From the NCBI RefSeq assembly GCF_963677945.1, contig NZ_OY782578.1, positions 1,736,001 to 1,800,000 of the forward strand: a stretch of 64,000 nt of DNA. The letters are read 5' to 3'. A model generated the notes under the pieces. That model had not been told where the DNA came from. It saw only the letters and a list, made by a program, of their open reading frames with translations, and searched no databases. Below, piece after piece: positions 53,641 through 62,258 of the stretch. Origin of the DNA: an uncultured Bacteroides sp. Lineage in GTDB: Bacteria > Bacteroidota > Bacteroidia > Bacteroidales > Bacteroidaceae. Made by a program: the position numbers and the translations under genes. The stretch's first letter is position 1; each line of letters starts with the position of its first letter.

Positions 53641-53833
53641 ATTTCAATCTATAAATAATATTTTAAGGACTTAAATTGAAAAATAACTAATTTATTATAC
53701 TATTTTTATCATTCATTTACTAAAACATAGCACTGATCTAAATTGTTAAGCATACAAAGGTATAAAACGTTATATGGTTAGCTTTGGACAGTACGAGGTG
53801 TCAGATCATAATTATTGATTAAAAGGATGAATT

Positions 53834-56800
53834 ATGTTCTTAGAATACTTTTTTGAAAGCTCAGCTATATCATTCCCATCTTCGGTAGCTATAGAGGAAG
53901 GAGCTACCAGATATACCTATATTGAAGCCGATAAAGCTGCCAATAAATTAGCCCATTTTTTAAAATCGAAGGATATTGGTCCGGAAGATAAAGTTGTTAT
54001 CTTATTGCCTCGTATAGCAGAGGTACCTATTGCCATGCTTGCTGTTTTGAAAGCCGGTGCAGCCTATATTCCTCTCGATCCTGAGATTCCGGGTGAAAGA
54101 GTTAATTTCATAATGCAGGATGCAGGTGCCAAACTAATTATCACATCAGATGTTATTCTTGACCGGATAGGGACACAACTCAATTCGCATCTCATATTCA
54201 ATTTGGATAAGCAATTCACTGAAATAGATACTTTTCCGGATGTTAAACCTGAAGTGTCCAACCGATTACCCAACAATCTGTGCTATATTATTTATACTTC
54301 CGGAACAACCGGACAACCTAAAGGTGTTTTACTGGAGCACCGAAATGCAGCTAACTATATTTTAGCGGCGCAGAAAATTTATCCTATTAATAATGCCGAC
54401 AGAGCCTTGCAGGGCTTTTCTGTGTCTTTTGATGCATCAGTAGAAGAAATTTGGGTACCATTCTCTGTGGGTGCTACGCTGGTGATAGGAACTTTTGATA
54501 TAATGAGGTCGGGAGATAGATTTGCTTCGAAGCTTAATCAACTGGGCATAACTTTCTTGTCGTGTGCTCCCACATTGCTTTCAATGGTGAAAGAAGATAT
54601 TTCCGGACTGAAAATCCTGATTTTCGGAGGTGAAGTCTGTTCAAAAGATATCGCTGCCCGATGGTGCAAACCCGGACGAATTGTTTATAATACCTATGGA
54701 CCTACGGAAGGAACGGTTATTGCCACTTATTCAATATTAAAACCTTATGGTGAAGTAACAATTGGCCGTCCGCTGGATGGATATGACGTGCTGTTGGTTA
54801 ATGAACAACTGGAGCTAGTAGCCGATGGCGAAGAAGGAGAGATCCTTATTGGTGGCGAAAGTGTGGCACGTGGATACCTGAACAGAGAAGAACTGACAGC
54901 CCGAAAGTTTCTAACTACAGATAAATTCAAAGGAACAGAAGAAAGATATTACCGTACAGGCGACCTTGCGAAATATTCTCCCGAAGGTGAAATTATTTTT
55001 CTTGGAAGAGCAGATGCACAGGTTAAGGTCAGAGGTTTCCGTGTGGAGCTTGCCGAAATTGAAGGTCTGCTGATGAAATGTGAAGGTGTTCAGGCAGCTG
55101 CCGTGGCGCTCGATTCTACAACCCAACAACTTGCGGCCTATGTAGTACTGCAACAGGGAAAAGAAATAAACCGGGATGATATAGCCAAACTACTCAGACA
55201 GACTCTTCCGTATTACATGATACCTTCTACGCTCGATATCATTGATAGTCTGCCAATGACACCTAGTCAGAAGATTGACCGTAAACGTTTGCCTGATCCT
55301 CAGTTGCCATTAACATATTCATCCGATAAGAATATAATCCCTCCATCAACGCAACTCGAGATAGAGATGGTTAAAGTAATAGCCCGAAATATTCAACGGG
55401 ATGATATTTCTATGAGTGATAATTTCTTTGATGATCTGGGTGGGCATTCACTTCTTGCGGCAATTGTTGTGTCCGAAATGCGCGAACTGAAGATGTTCGA
55501 GAATATGTCTGTAGTCGATGTATATAAACATCCCATATTGTCTGATCTGGCAAGTGAACTGGAAAAGAAACGTCCGGTCGAAAAGGAAGATCCTCCCAAA
55601 GAACGAGATATTTATAAACCTTCTAAGCTAGTTTATTATACCTGTTCATTCTTTCAGGGAATATCACTTCTATTTCTGATACTGCTTTTTGGTATGGAAT
55701 GGTTAGGCCCTTTCTTTGTGTACTCTTACTATTACCAGGCCGAAAGTGGAGTAGCCTATTCATTGCTTATGAGTTTGCTTATGTATTTTACTATATTACC
55801 AGTGTTGTCAGCATTTGCAATAGTTTTCAAATGGATAGTTATCGGACGGTTCAAGCCTGGAAAGTATAAATTATGGGGCAGTTATTACTTCAGATTCTGG
55901 CTTGTGGATAAAGTGATCAATATCTGTCCTACAACTTATTTCACCGGAACTTATGTATTGAATATATTCTATAGATTATTAGGAGCAAAGATAGGTAAGA
56001 ATACATACATAAATACCTCAGCCATATCAGTGTTTGATTTGTTCAGTGTTGGCAATAATGTGAGTATATGTACCGACACTCATTTACGTGGCTATTCCAT
56101 TGCGGACGGATACCTCAACATTGGTACCATTGAACTAGAAGATAAAGTCTTTATCGGTACAAGGTGTTGCGTTGCTCATAATACGAAGATGTGCAAAAAT
56201 AGTTCTCTGGAAGATCTTTCTTTGGTACCTGAAGGATGCATAGTTCCTGAAAATGAGCATTGGAACGGATCACCGGCAATAAAGAGCGGAATAAATAAAC
56301 AGAAAGACAGTATCAGATTGTGGTCTGTAAAGTTTACCGTCCTCTCAATGATAGGAGTTTTTGTTATACCACTTATTACGATGGTGGCATATTTCCCGGG
56401 TATGATGCTTATATCGCATCTGGATTACCTGTCGGAGAAATACCATTTCCTTTGGGTCACAATTCTCGTGGGGTTTTCATTCGTATTATTGCTTACACTG
56501 ATCATAACTATTCTGAAATGGATATTATTGGGAAGCCTGAAAGATGGTAAGTATCCGGTAAACAGTCTTTTTTATTATCGAAAATGGTTCTTTGATCAGC
56601 TGATGAAATTAAGTCTGCAGGTTATAGGAACACTATATACCACCCTTTATTTGCAGATATGGTTCAAAATGCTGGGAGTAAAAATGGGTAAACGAGTTGA
56701 GATTTCAACCGTTGAATTTATCTCTCCCGATCTGCTTGTTACCGGTGATGAGTGTTTTCTTGCCGATTCTGTGTCGGTTGGTGCTTCTCATGTAAGAAAT

Positions 56801-57718
56801 GGTTATATAAATATAGCCAAGACCTATATAGGCAATCGTACTTTTGTAGGAAACAGTGCCGTGATTAGTCCTGATACACGCCTCGGTAGTGATGTACTTG
56901 TTGGTGTTCTTTCTAAGATGAGCGAAGAAAATCTTCCTGCCAAAGATGGAACATCGTGGTTTGGTTCTCCGGCAGTCTATCTTCCCAGGCGGGATATCAA
57001 CCGTGACTTTTCAATTGAACGCACTTATAAACCTACCCGGAAACTCTTTATACAGAGATATACCATTGAATTCTTCCGTGTGGTATTACCTGCAACGCTT
57101 TTCATTCTTTATGCAGCACTTATAACTAATGTTATTTCCTATTTACAGGTTGAAAAAGACCTTGATGTACTATTCATGGTTTTCCCATTCCTTTATTTGG
57201 GGGCAGGCATATTGGGAACTTTGGTTACTGCATTACTCAAATGGGTAGTGATAGGTAAATATACTCCGGCCAAGAAGCCTTTGTGGAGCAATTATGTATG
57301 GAGAAGCGAACTGGTGACAGGTGTTTACGAAAACTTCTTGGTACTATTTTTCCTGAATGTGCTTACCGGAACACCTTTCATAAAATTCCCTCTCAGATTG
57401 CTGGGATGCAAAATAGGCAAAAGAGTATGTCTCAATACCACTCAGATAACTGAGTTCGATTTAATAAAGATTGGAGACGATTCTGCGTGCAACGATAATT
57501 GTACCTTACAAACTCACTTATTTGAAGATAGGGTAATGAAAATGTCTTATGTAGATATAGGAAAGGAATGTAGTGTAGGAGGTATGGCTGTGGTACTTTA
57601 TGATTCAAAGATGGAAGACCGCTCTATTCTGGAACCATTATCCGTGTTGATGAAAAATGAAACTTTGCCGGCTGAGAACCGTTTTGTCGGAGCGCCGGCT
57701 GGTAAGGTACAATCATAG
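53834..57718 (+). CDS. Pls/PosA-type NRPS, predicted epsilon-polylysine-like synthetase
   Basis: 1294 residues. Adenylation domain (about 8-490) with core motifs YTSGTTGQPKGV, NTYGPTEG, YRTGDLAKY and PSQKIDRK (Lys480). Carrier domain (about 500-580) with DDLGGHSLL, phosphopantetheine Ser539. Then six membrane helices in three pairs (about 600-626/641-670, 833-862/872-900, 1080-1104/1112-1140), each pair followed by a soluble left-handed-helix domain (about 715-815, 945-1050, 1190-1294). This is the layout of epsilon-poly-L-lysine synthetase, which polymerises without a classic condensation or thioesterase domain. The pocket residues (D200, A201, E204, S243, I263, G265, T287, V295, I296, K480) read DAESIGTVIK, close to the bacitracin Lys code DAESIGSVCK from memory. 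Other basic amino acids remain possible. Monocistronic. Confidence 0.85.
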   Translation: MFLEYFFESSAISFPSSVAIEEGATRYTYIEADKAANKLAHFLKSKDIGPEDKVVILLPRIAEVPIAMLAVLKAGAAYIPLDPEIPGERVNFIMQDAGAKLIITSDVILDRIGTQLNSHLIFNLDKQFTEIDTFPDVKPEVSNRLPNNLCYIIYTSGTTGQPKGVLLEHRNAANYILAAQKIYPINNADRALQGFSVSFDASVEEIWVPFSVGATLVIGTFDIMRSGDRFASKLNQLGITFLSCAPTLLSMVKEDISGLKILIFGGEVCSKDIAARWCKPGRIVYNTYGPTEGTVIATYSILKPYGEVTIGRPLDGYDVLLVNEQLELVADGEEGEILIGGESVARGYLNREELTARKFLTTDKFKGTEERYYRTGDLAKYSPEGEIIFLGRADAQVKVRGFRVELAEIEGLLMKCEGVQAAAVALDSTTQQLAAYVVLQQGKEINRDDIAKLLRQTLPYYMIPSTLDIIDSLPMTPSQKIDRKRLPDPQLPLTYSSDKNIIPPSTQLEIEMVKVIARNIQRDDISMSDNFFDDLGGHSLLAAIVVSEMRELKMFENMSVVDVYKHPILSDLASELEKKRPVEKEDPPKERDIYKPSKLVYYTCSFFQGISLLFLILLFGMEWLGPFFVYSYYYQAESGVAYSLLMSLLMYFTILPVLSAFAIVFKWIVIGRFKPGKYKLWGSYYFRFWLVDKVINICPTTYFTGTYVLNIFYRLLGAKIGKNTYINTSAISVFDLFSVGNNVSICTDTHLRGYSIADGYLNIGTIELEDKVFIGTRCCVAHNTKMCKNSSLEDLSLVPEGCIVPENEHWNGSPAIKSGINKQKDSIRLWSVKFTVLSMIGVFVIPLITMVAYFPGMMLISHLDYLSEKYHFLWVTILVGFSFVLLLTLIITILKWILLGSLKDGKYPVNSLFYYRKWFFDQLMKLSLQVIGTLYTTLYLQIWFKMLGVKMGKRVEISTVEFISPDLLVTGDECFLADSVSVGASHVRNGYINIAKTYIGNRTFVGNSAVISPDTRLGSDVLVGVLSKMSEENLPAKDGTSWFGSPAVYLPRRDINRDFSIERTYKPTRKLFIQRYTIEFFRVVLPATLFILYAALITNVISYLQVEKDLDVLFMVFPFLYLGAGILGTLVTALLKWVVIGKYTPAKKPLWSNYVWRSELVTGVYENFLVLFFLNVLTGTPFIKFPLRLLGCKIGKRVCLNTTQITEFDLIKIGDDSACNDNCTLQTHLFEDRVMKMSYVDIGKECSVGGMAVVLYDSKMEDRSILEPLSVLMKNETLPAENRFVGAPAGKVQS

Positions 57719-57767
57719 ATTTATGTGTATTGAGGTTGAACATAAATAATTCAGGTAATATTTAAGT

Positions 57768-57826
57768 GCGCGGGCAACTATGCCTTTTTTTTGTTTTCTT
57801 ACGGGGTGAAACAGAAATGCCCGCGC
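57768..57826. terminator. Terminator region between converging genes, with alternative hairpins
   Basis: GCGCGGGCA (57768-57776) can pair with TGCCCGCGC (57818-57826) across 41 nt. The first arm can instead fold locally as GGCA-ACTA-TGCC followed by T8 (57773-57792), a plus-strand terminator for the NRPS gene. The second arm lies on the side of the minus-strand helicase gene. Two mutually exclusive folds are therefore available. Confidence 0.65.
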
Positions 57827-57923
57827 CTAGTAATCAGAGTGTTATCTTTGAAAGTAAAATAGTAAGACGGAAAACTGTTCCGCTTTTTACTGTTTTAAGA
57901 CTGATTTCGGAGTTAAAAAGTGT

Positions 57924-59744
57924 TTAATACCTCTTTTTCAGCAGTTTAATTTTGTCGAAACCATGCCCACGGACCGTTTCTATGTCATACCAACGCTTAA
58001 TTTCTGTGCTCGATATAGATTTATTAACAAATAACCCTTTTCGCTTGTAAGTCTGAGTTAGAATAGCACTTATTTCACCTTTCGAATAAAGCGTACTTTC
58101 ATCAAACATCCTGTGGATGGACTTTCTCATAGGTCCGGAGTTCTTGATTATATTATCGTTTACCTTGTCAATAGAGCGTTCCATTGCTTTCAGGTTAAAG
58201 TCAATATTCTCGCGGATATAACTACTACCCATTTTCTCGTAACATTCGTAAAGAGTTCTGTCCTCCTTGCTGGAGATTAATCGTGACAGTAAATGCTGGT
58301 ATTTTTTCTGTGATTTCTCAGCAGGATTCATTCTAAGCTTTTCTAGCGCTTCGAAACGCATAAGCAACACAGCAAAACGTCCCTTTCGGGTACGTTGACG
58401 ATGCAAAGCAAGTCGATCGTCATCACTGAACAAATGTTGTTCCTGAGCTATATCCACATCAAAGAAGCGAGAACTTTTGTAAGCCTCGTAAAGATTAGAA
58501 GGGTAGGTGTAGAGTGACTTTACCTTCTCTGCCTCATAAAGATTGGCAATCAGAAAAGGATCAGGGTTTCCCTTGTCATCCAGATAAGGAAGGTAGCTGT
58601 TATTGAGCATTGCCTCTCTTAGCAGAGTACGTTCACCATCATTGGAAGTACTTTTTAAATTCTGCTTCCAACTATTGTATACTTTTCCGGCACCTTCCAG
58701 CCAACTGTCAATCTCTTTTTCGCTCTTGTAATCAAGACTGGGACGAATACTGCAGATGTGAGTAAAGCTCCGAACCCCTTTTCTGAATCTTCCGTATATC
58801 TGTATTGCTTCCGTCTTTGGATCGATAGCCGATTGCGGAGCACCGTACATATCCGAAATCATAATCACATGCGGAGCAACATCCGACATAATATCAACAG
58901 CCGAGAAGAAACGACTTGTAAAGAAGTTAAACGGCATCAGTTCGTCAATCATAGTCGACTTCTTTCTTTTACCAGCCTTCCACAGCTTAAAAGTTCCTTC
59001 CTCGCTGCAGAAAGTATAAGAATCCTGAATATCGGGAATATCAATGAACAATGAATCAATGGTATCAATAGAATTCACAAAGATACATACCCGAGATTTG
59101 TTGTTCAGCCTCAGTCGTCCCAGTAACTCAGAAAGCGATTCGCAGATATTATTTGTTGTGATAAGCTGCATCTTCTTTTTGTACTGGTAAGCAGGCTCAA
59201 TGCGTAGCATCCTGAAACCATGATTTACAAATCGCTCATCATTGGCAACAATCGGAGTAGCAGAAACCATCGCTTTCGATTCGAAAAGGAAGAAATCATT
59301 CATCGGTTCGCGGATAGTATCCCGATAATCAACATCCTGCACTAGCTTCTCACACTCATCAAACAACATGAAGCATTCGCTGTACATATCAATCTGCAAC
59401 GCCTCCATAGCCTCTTTTACCTTCTGAAAGCTCTCCGGAGTGGTGAGAATCTTGTAATGTTGTTTCCCGTTCTTTTCAAGGAAATCTGTTATATGTTGCA
59501 CCATTACCCCTTTGTGAACAGCTAGCGTATGCTTGTGCTTCTTTGCTTTATCCACAATAACCGGCACATTTGGCTCAATGATGATAGACTTTCGTGGTGA
59601 GGTAAGTTCGCAGTAAGTAGCTCCCAGTCCCGGAAGCACCTTGTTAATTACACAATTAGTAGGAAGAGCCGCAAAACCTTCGCGCTTCAACGCATCAGTC
59701 AGATACTCCTTTTCGTGTATCTTGATAGTTCTTTCTCGTAGCAT
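57924..59744 (-). CDS. SF2 helicase-like protein with variant P-loop
   Basis: 606 residues from the ATG at 59742-59744. A TTG 30 bp upstream lies inside a -7 promoter box and is rejected. Helicase-like motifs in order: VLPGLGATYCE as P-loop (no Lys), KSIIIEPNVPVI, MLFDECEKLV as motif II (DECE), MVSATPIVA as motif III, and QIYGRFRKG as motif VI. The C-terminal half (about 330-606) is unassigned and basic. I associate the GLGATY P-loop with proteins on Bacteroidales phages, plasmids and islands, so this may be accessory DNA. Role unknown; nucleic-acid remodelling is inferred. It is oriented against the NRPS gene. Confidence 0.72.
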   Translation of the reverse strand: MLRERTIKIHEKEYLTDALKREGFAALPTNCVINKVLPGLGATYCELTSPRKSIIIEPNVPVIVDKAKKHKHTLAVHKGVMVQHITDFLEKNGKQHYKILTTPESFQKVKEAMEALQIDMYSECFMLFDECEKLVQDVDYRDTIREPMNDFFLFESKAMVSATPIVANDERFVNHGFRMLRIEPAYQYKKKMQLITTNNICESLSELLGRLRLNNKSRVCIFVNSIDTIDSLFIDIPDIQDSYTFCSEEGTFKLWKAGKRKKSTMIDELMPFNFFTSRFFSAVDIMSDVAPHVIMISDMYGAPQSAIDPKTEAIQIYGRFRKGVRSFTHICSIRPSLDYKSEKEIDSWLEGAGKVYNSWKQNLKSTSNDGERTLLREAMLNNSYLPYLDDKGNPDPFLIANLYEAEKVKSLYTYPSNLYEAYKSSRFFDVDIAQEQHLFSDDDRLALHRQRTRKGRFAVLLMRFEALEKLRMNPAEKSQKKYQHLLSRLISSKEDRTLYECYEKMGSSYIRENIDFNLKAMERSIDKVNDNIIKNSGPMRKSIHRMFDESTLYSKGEISAILTQTYKRKGLFVNKSISSTEIKRWYDIETVRGHGFDKIKLLKKRY

Positions 59745-59771
59745 TAAATTTATTTTGATTAATAAAGGGCG

Positions 59772-59779
59772 CAAAGGTA
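59772..59779 (-). promoter_or_regulatory. -7 box upstream of the helicase-like gene
   Basis: TACCTTTG on the minus strand, 27 bp before the chosen ATG. No -33 TTTG is clear. Its position excludes the longer TTG-initiated reading. Confidence 0.55.
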
Positions 59780-60230
59780 ACTTTATTTCTCATAATTTAT
59801 ACTATATGTTTTGAAAATATATAAGGTTGTTTTAGCTGATTTATCTAGTTGTTTTTTTATTTATTGGCGGGAGATTTTTGGAGGGTGGGGGTTGTTTCGC
59901 TCGGGGGGAGGTGATATAAATTTTGACTGGTTTATAATTATATAAATCAAATATAAATTGAGAATCATGTATTTTTCTTCTCGAAATATTTTTTATCTTT
60001 ATCAGAATCAGTAACTTTACTGAAGTTATAAAAATTATTAAATACTAAAAATTAAAGATATAATGTAATAGTACTAAATTTAATTTTAGTATTAATTATT
60101 TTTAAAAAAGAGGCGTACAATTGAGCTTTTTTGCAAAAAATATGTATATTATAATACTTAGCTACAAAGATTTTTTTAAGTGAGTCTTTAAATCTTGGGA
60201 ATGTAGATTATGAATTAGAAGAATGGTAGT
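59780..60230. other. Intergenic region with G-rich patch and AT-rich hairpins
   Basis: A strongly G-rich patch on the plus strand (59866-59911) holds four runs of three or more G (59869, 59883, 59887, 59903) in otherwise AT-rich DNA. Further right an AT-only inverted repeat (60041-60056 with 60079-60093) and a short palindrome TTTTTTGCAAAAAA (60127-60140) precede the DUF1848 operon. No gene, tRNA or clear promoter pair is visible. The patch marks where base composition falls sharply to the right. Confidence 0.6.
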
Positions 60231-61235
60231 ATGAATAAAATAAAGAAAGAAATTGTTTTAGAAAATGGTGATAAAGTACTGGCTCAAACTCCAATTATTA
60301 TATCGGCAAGTCGTTCGACTGATATTCCTGCATTTTATTGTGATTGGTTCTTTCATCGTTTGGATGTAGGATATTCCGCATGGAAAAATCCATTTAATGG
60401 AGTTAAGAGTTATGTGTCGTATCAAGAGACTCGCTTAATTGTTTTTTGGTCTAAAAACCCAAGGCCTCTTCTTAATTACCTGGATAAATTAAAAGAAAAA
60501 AATATTAATTGTTATATTCAATTTACTCTTAATGACTACGTAAAAGAAGGATTGGAAAAGGGAGTCCCTTCACTAGAAAATCGAATAGAAACATTTATAG
60601 ATTTAGTTTCAAAACTTGGAAAAGGTAAGGTTATTTGGCGTTTTGATCCATTAATTTTAACGGATCAAATAACTGTTGATGAACTTCTTCTTAAAGCTAA
60701 GAATATAGGTGATCGATTATCTGGATATACAGAAAAAATGGTTTTTAGTTTTGCTGATATTGAAAATTACAATAAGGTGAAGAATAACCTAAAACGCAAT
60801 AATATAAATTATTGCGAATTTAAAACGGAGGATATGTATCGTTTCTCAAAAGGAATTAGCGAGTTTAATAAAAAATGGGGGTATGAACTTGCTACCTGTG
60901 GAGAAAAAATAGATCTAGATTGCTTTGGAGTAAAACATAATAAGTGTATAGATGATAATTTAATATTGAATTTATTTTCTGAAGATTACATTTTAATGGA
61001 TTCTTTAGGCTTTAAGAGAAATTTATTTGGTGAATTTGAAAAAATTAAAGATAATAAGGATAAAGGGCAGCGTCAATCCTGCGGATGTGTAGTTAGTAAA
61101 GATATAGGTGAATATAATACTTGCCCACACTTATGCGAATATTGTTATGCAAATACAAGCAAAGAAATTGCGCTAGCCAATTATAAACGAATAAAATCTA
61201 ATACTAATTTATCAGAAACAATTAAAGGAGAATAA
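60231..61235 (+). CDS. DUF1848-type protein with C-terminal Cys cluster
   Basis: 334 residues. Begins IIISASRSTDIPAFYCDWFF, then NPFNGVKSYVSYQETRLIVF with FWSKNPRP, a TIM-barrel-like fold resembling DUF1848. The C-terminal part has KGQRQSCGCVVSKDIGEYN followed by TCPHLCEYCYAN, giving six Cys in two groups that could bind an iron-sulfur cluster or zinc, although the exact radical-SAM CxxxCxxC spacing is not seen (CPHLCEYC is close). DUF1848 function is unknown. First gene of a low-GC operon; the helicase gene follows after 2 bp. A weak promoter only is visible upstream. Confidence 0.78.
   Translation: MNKIKKEIVLENGDKVLAQTPIIISASRSTDIPAFYCDWFFHRLDVGYSAWKNPFNGVKSYVSYQETRLIVFWSKNPRPLLNYLDKLKEKNINCYIQFTLNDYVKEGLEKGVPSLENRIETFIDLVSKLGKGKVIWRFDPLILTDQITVDELLLKAKNIGDRLSGYTEKMVFSFADIENYNKVKNNLKRNNINYCEFKTEDMYRFSKGISEFNKKWGYELATCGEKIDLDCFGVKHNKCIDDNLILNLFSEDYILMDSLGFKRNLFGEFEKIKDNKDKGQRQSCGCVVSKDIGEYNTCPHLCEYCYANTSKEIALANYKRIKSNTNLSETIKGE
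61224..61230 (+). promoter_or_regulatory. Strong Shine-Dalgarno sequence before the SF1 helicase
   Basis: AAAGGAG lies 7 bp upstream of the ATG at 61238, inside the end of the DUF1848 gene. Such a canonical site is uncommon in this phylum and supports the chosen start. Confidence 0.7.
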
Positions 61236-61237
61236 TT

Positions 61238-62254
61238 ATGGCAGACTATTATTTTAATATACCTCCAATTGATCAATTAACAGTTTATCAACAAGGTGCT
61301 TTGAAAGTAACTAATGCAATAGCTCTTTCTGGTGGCCCTGGGACTGGAAAAAGTGTAGTGTCTTTATATCGTCATATTGTACTTACTAATCAAGGAAAAA
61401 AATCTCAGTTATTGACATATACTACAACATTGTCTCAATATTTAAAAGCTTGTTGTAAAATTCTAAATGAAGTGGCTTCTAATAATGTAACAACAACCTA
61501 TAAATGGGTTTGGAATCCTATATCTAGAGATGAGATTATTGTAGATGAGGCTCAGGATGTTGAAATAGAAAAGTATAAAGACTTAATAATTAATAGTCCT
61601 GTAATATCTTATGGTGCAGATGAATCACAAAGTTTATATAGAGGATCTACTTTAAGTGAACTAAAAAGCATGTTTCCTAAAAATCAATTATTTACACTTG
61701 GGAAAAATTTTAGAAATACAAAATGCATATTAAAGTTGGCTTACAGTGCTTTTCCAGATGCGAATGTTTCTTTACAAGAAATTGAGTCATGCATTTCAGA
61801 AGGTAATAGGCCTGTTTTGTTTGTTACTAATGGGGTCGCTTCCGCACAAAATACTACAATTTTAAAGATTATTGAAGGATTTGTAGGTAATGGAGAAGCT
61901 CATAATATTGCTGTACTTTGTCCTTGGGGAGAAAAAAGTGTTTTATATTTTTATAATTTAATAAAAAGTAAATTCCCAACTTGTACATATTTTTATCGAA
62001 AAAAAGGAACTGATTTTGGTTGTGAAGACATTTCTAATATACATATTACTACTTTTAAATCAGCAAAAGGATTAGAATTTGATACAGTGATTATTCCTAA
62101 TTTCGATTTAGCATTTGACGATTTCTCTTCATATTATGCTCTAGACTGGAAACATTATTATGTTGGAGTAACTAGAGCTAAAACAAATTTGTATCTGATT
62201 AGTAGTAGGAATCTAGAACAAATTAATGATTGTGTTGAAGTTGAATATTTATAA
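61238..62254 (+). CDS. Minimal superfamily 1 (UvrD-like) helicase
   Basis: 338 residues, about half the size of UvrD or Rep, yet with the full SF1A motif set: Q-motif LTVYQQGAL, I GGPGTGKS, Ia LLTYTTTLSQYL, II IIVDEAQD, III SYGADESQSLYRG, IV LGKNFRNTKCI, V TTFKSAKGLEFDTVIIPN and VI YVGVTRAKTNLYLI. The 1B and 2B inserts that contact DNA in full-size helicases seem absent. It is likely to need a partner, possibly the next gene product, which starts 4 bp after its stop. ATP-driven action on DNA or RNA is expected. Low-GC codon use. Confidence 0.88.
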   Translation: MADYYFNIPPIDQLTVYQQGALKVTNAIALSGGPGTGKSVVSLYRHIVLTNQGKKSQLLTYTTTLSQYLKACCKILNEVASNNVTTTYKWVWNPISRDEIIVDEAQDVEIEKYKDLIINSPVISYGADESQSLYRGSTLSELKSMFPKNQLFTLGKNFRNTKCILKLAYSAFPDANVSLQEIESCISEGNRPVLFVTNGVASAQNTTILKIIEGFVGNGEAHNIAVLCPWGEKSVLYFYNLIKSKFPTCTYFYRKKGTDFGCEDISNIHITTFKSAKGLEFDTVIIPNFDLAFDDFSSYYALDWKHYYVGVTRAKTNLYLISSRNLEQINDCVEVEYL

Positions 62255-62258
62255 TAAA

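Noticed and set aside
59745-59774. TTG start for the helicase-like gene
   Set aside because: The codon is part of a TAnnTTTG promoter box, so it is unlikely to be in the transcript.
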